From: Gemmatimonadaceae bacterium
Lineage (GTDB): Bacteria > Gemmatimonadota > Gemmatimonadetes > Gemmatimonadales > Gemmatimonadaceae
DNA length: 8,386 nt
Direction: 5' to 3'
Assembly (NCBI GenBank): GCA_013813605.1
Contig: JACCRL010000256.1
Location: 1 to 8,386 of the forward strand
The translations under genes were made by a program, and so were the position numbers. Position 1 is the first letter of the stretch, and the number at the start of each line of letters is the position of its first letter. Below, one piece after another: positions 6,847-8,386 of this stretch. Below the pieces are notes generated by a model. The model searched no databases. It had not been told where the DNA came from and worked only from the letters and a program-made list of their open reading frames with translations.

Positions 6847-8057
6847 CTGCGGCGCGTCCATTTGCAGGCAGTCGCATACTCCTCGGCGTCACCGGGGGAA
6901 TCGCCAGCTACAAGTCCGTGTGGCTGGCGCGTTTGCTTACACAGGCCGGCGCCGAGGTCGATGTCGTGATGACACGCGCCGCCCGTGAGTTTGTTGGAGC
7001 GGTCACCTTTGAAGCAGTGACCGGCAGGCCGGTGCACCACGAGATTTTCGGTGCCGGACACGCGCTGGATCACATTACGCTGGCGCGAGAGGCACACACG
7101 CTGGTGGTTGCACCGGCCACAGCGGACTTCCTCGCGCGGGCGACCCATGGCCACGCCGACGATCTTCTCACCGCGTGCCTGCTGGCGGCGGATTCACCGG
7201 TACTGTTGGTGCCGGCGATGAACGATCGCATGTGGAACCACGCGCAGACGAGGCGGAACGTCGCCCAGGCGCGCGAGCTCGGTTATCGGGTAATCGATCC
7301 CGACGAGGGACCGCTCGCGGTAGGCGAGGGAAGCGGGCCGGGGCGGATGCCGGAGCCTGATCACATCATGGCCCATATCGGCCGTGCGCTCGAGCGGGGC
7401 GGTGCGCTCGCCGGCAAATCGCTGCTAGTCACGGCCGGGGCGACGCGCGAGGCGATCGATCCGGTTCGCTTCATCTCCAACCATAGCAGCGGCAAGATGG
7501 GCATTGCGATTGCGCGCGCAGCGTGGCGCCGCGGGGCAGACGTCACACTCGTCGCCGGGCACGTTGACGTCCCGCTGCCTTCGGAGATTTTCGTCGTTCA
7601 CGCGTCAACGGCCGCGGAGATGACGACCGTCCTCGAGGAAAAGCTGCCTGCGGCAGACGTGCTCGTCATGGCCGCCGCACCAGCTGACTTCCGCCCCGCC
7701 GCTCCCGACGCGCAGAAGATCAAGAAAAAAGGCGCCGCTCCCAGCATCGCTCTGGAACACACCGACGATATCCTTCGCACGACCGCCGGTCGGCGAAAGA
7801 CGGGTAGCGTGATTGTTGGCTTCGCCCTCGAGACCAACGACGGCGTTGCCAACGCGCGGACGAAGCTGAAAGAAAAGGATCTCGATCTTATTGTCCTCAA
7901 CACCGCGGGCGAAGCGGGGTCCGGATTCGGCACTGACACGAATCGCGTGACGCTGCTTTCCCGCGACGGAGAGCAGGAGGATGTCGCGCTGATGGCGAAG
8001 ACTGACGTCGCCGAGGTCCTACTCGACCGCATAGAGACGCTGCTGCGTGGACGCTAG
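6843..8057 (+). CDS. coaBC: Bifunctional phosphopantothenoylcysteine decarboxylase / phosphopantothenate–cysteine ligase; start codon unresolved
   Basis: Carries out two successive steps of coenzyme A synthesis: CoaB couples 4'-phosphopantothenate to cysteine using CTP, and the FMN-dependent CoaC domain decarboxylates the product. Numbering here is from 6843. The CoaC domain (about 5-185) has the flavoprotein start ILLGVTGGIASYK (12-24), His77 in DHITLAREAH (the catalytic His of the family), APATADFLARATHGHADDLL (90-109), and PAMN with Asn127. The CoaB domain (about 190-404) has VTAGATREAIDPVRFISNHS then SGKMG (196-220), APADFRP, KIKK (292-295) and VGFALETN. Two oddities. The expected catalytic Cys of the LACG flap is Val160. 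No ATG, GTG, TTG or CTG precedes GTG 6918 in this frame, yet GTG 6918 lies after the FMN-binding motif. Family similarity seems to begin near 6855, so 6843 is only the frame's meeting point with the rpoZ stop. ATA 6876 is a possible rare start. Confidence 0.9.
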   Translation, partial: VAAARPFAGSRILLGVTGGIASYKSVWLARLLTQAGAEVDVVMTRAAREFVGAVTFEAVTGRPVHHEIFGAGHALDHITLAREAHTLVVAPATADFLARATHGHADDLLTACLLAADSPVLLVPAMNDRMWNHAQTRRNVAQARELGYRVIDPDEGPLAVGEGSGPGRMPEPDHIMAHIGRALERGGALAGKSLLVTAGATREAIDPVRFISNHSSGKMGIAIARAAWRRGADVTLVAGHVDVPLPSEIFVVHASTAAEMTTVLEEKLPAADVLVMAAAPADFRPAAPDAQKIKKKGAAPSIALEHTDDILRTTAGRRKTGSVIVGFALETNDGVANARTKLKEKDLDLIVLNTAGEAGSGFGTDTNRVTLLSRDGEQEDVALMAKTDVAEVLLDRIETLLRGR

Positions 8058-8386
8058 GGACCTCCTTCGCCGATACATCGAGCAGCGTCGCGAGCTCGGT
8101 GAGTCAGATCTCGTGCTCGACCGCCTGAACGTCGATGAGGTGATGAGGCTGCTTGGCGCGGCGGGAGCTGGGGAGCGCTTCCGTGGTGGCGGCGCAAAGG
8201 AGTCCGGGGACTGGCGGGCGTCCCTGCGCGAGGCGGGTGTAACTGTGCAGGAGCCTCTTCCGCCCGTCGCGGCTCCGCAGTCCGAGGCGGCGGCAGCTGC
8301 GGAGACTTCGGTCGGCAAGCAGGTGACTCCGGACGTTCAGCCGGTAGAGAAGGTCAACAAGCGCCTCGAGTTTCCCGCCGCCAGCG
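8047..8386 (+). CDS. N-terminal part of an unidentified protein, possibly the extension of a type-4 uracil-DNA glycosylase (3' end outside window)
   Basis: The frame opens at GTG 8047, overlaps the last 11 bases of coaBC and stays open to the window edge, giving 113 whole codons. The first about 40 residues look helical and charged (DARDLLRRYIEQRRELGE, then LVLDRLNVDEVMRLLG). A Gly/Ala/Pro-rich, low-complexity linker follows, with WRASLREAGV in the middle and an AAAAAE run later. No catalytic motif is reached. A similar RRY.EQRRELGE start and Ala/Pro linker is, from memory, found ahead of uracil-DNA glycosylases in Gemmatimonadota-like genomes; that is a recollection, not a motif match. The ribosome-binding site is weak, which fits coupled translation with coaBC. 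The coding frame is well supported by the overlap and the lack of stops; the function is tentative. Confidence 0.6.
   Translation, partial: MDARDLLRRYIEQRRELGESDLVLDRLNVDEVMRLLGAAGAGERFRGGGAKESGDWRASLREAGVTVQEPLPPVAAPQSEAAAAAETSVGKQVTPDVQPVEKVNKRLEFPAAS

Noticed and set aside
7722..7733. Run of six A in coaBC as a frameshift or slippage site
   Set aside because: It encodes the conserved KIKK region of CoaB and the frame continues with family sequence on both sides, so no shift is needed or seen.

Overview
The window is a GC-rich, tightly packed block of housekeeping genes, all on the + strand, from a Gram-negative (outer-membrane-bearing) bacterium. The gene styles and the order yicC–gmk–rpoZ–coaBC, together with a TonB-plug outer-membrane protein next to icd and pepA, suggest Gemmatimonadota or a relative. 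That placement is inferred from recognition of the protein sequences, not from any search. I see no tRNA, rRNA, CRISPR array, insertion sequence or prophage, and no gap between genes longer than about 75 bases.

Layout. Bases 1-442 are the C-terminal end of an RND efflux pump permease. After a 75-base gap comes a first gene cluster: icd (NADP isocitrate dehydrogenase, 518-1765), pepA (M17 leucyl aminopeptidase, 1769-3241) and a TonB-plug outer-membrane beta-barrel protein (about 3238-5076). The three are spaced or overlapped by only a few bases. A second cluster starts at 5115: yicC (endoribonuclease family), gmk (guanylate kinase), rpoZ (RNA polymerase omega) and coaBC (coenzyme A biosynthesis). 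It ends with the start of a gene running off the window, possibly the N-terminal extension of a uracil-DNA glycosylase. In this second cluster the yicC/gmk, gmk/rpoZ and coaBC/last-gene pairs overlap, so co-transcription and translational coupling are likely. The order recalls the Firmicute yloC–remA–gmk–rpoZ–coaBC–priA cluster, without remA between yicC and gmk and without priA directly after coaBC.

Regulation. Only 38 bases separate the two clusters. A perfect TTGACA hexamer there overlaps the stop codon of the barrel gene, and a 6-bp inverted repeat lies over the likely -10 region. yicC has no visible ribosome-binding site, so the second operon may begin with a nearly leaderless mRNA.

I did not find a new multi-gene system; most of the window is ordinary core metabolism. 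The points worth a second look are local. coaBC has no ATG, GTG, TTG or CTG in frame ahead of its conserved FMN-binding N-terminus. CoaBC has Val where the decarboxylase catalytic Cys is expected. The barrel gene has no ATG start and may use CTG overlapping the pepA stop. The yicC promoter region has an unusual layout.
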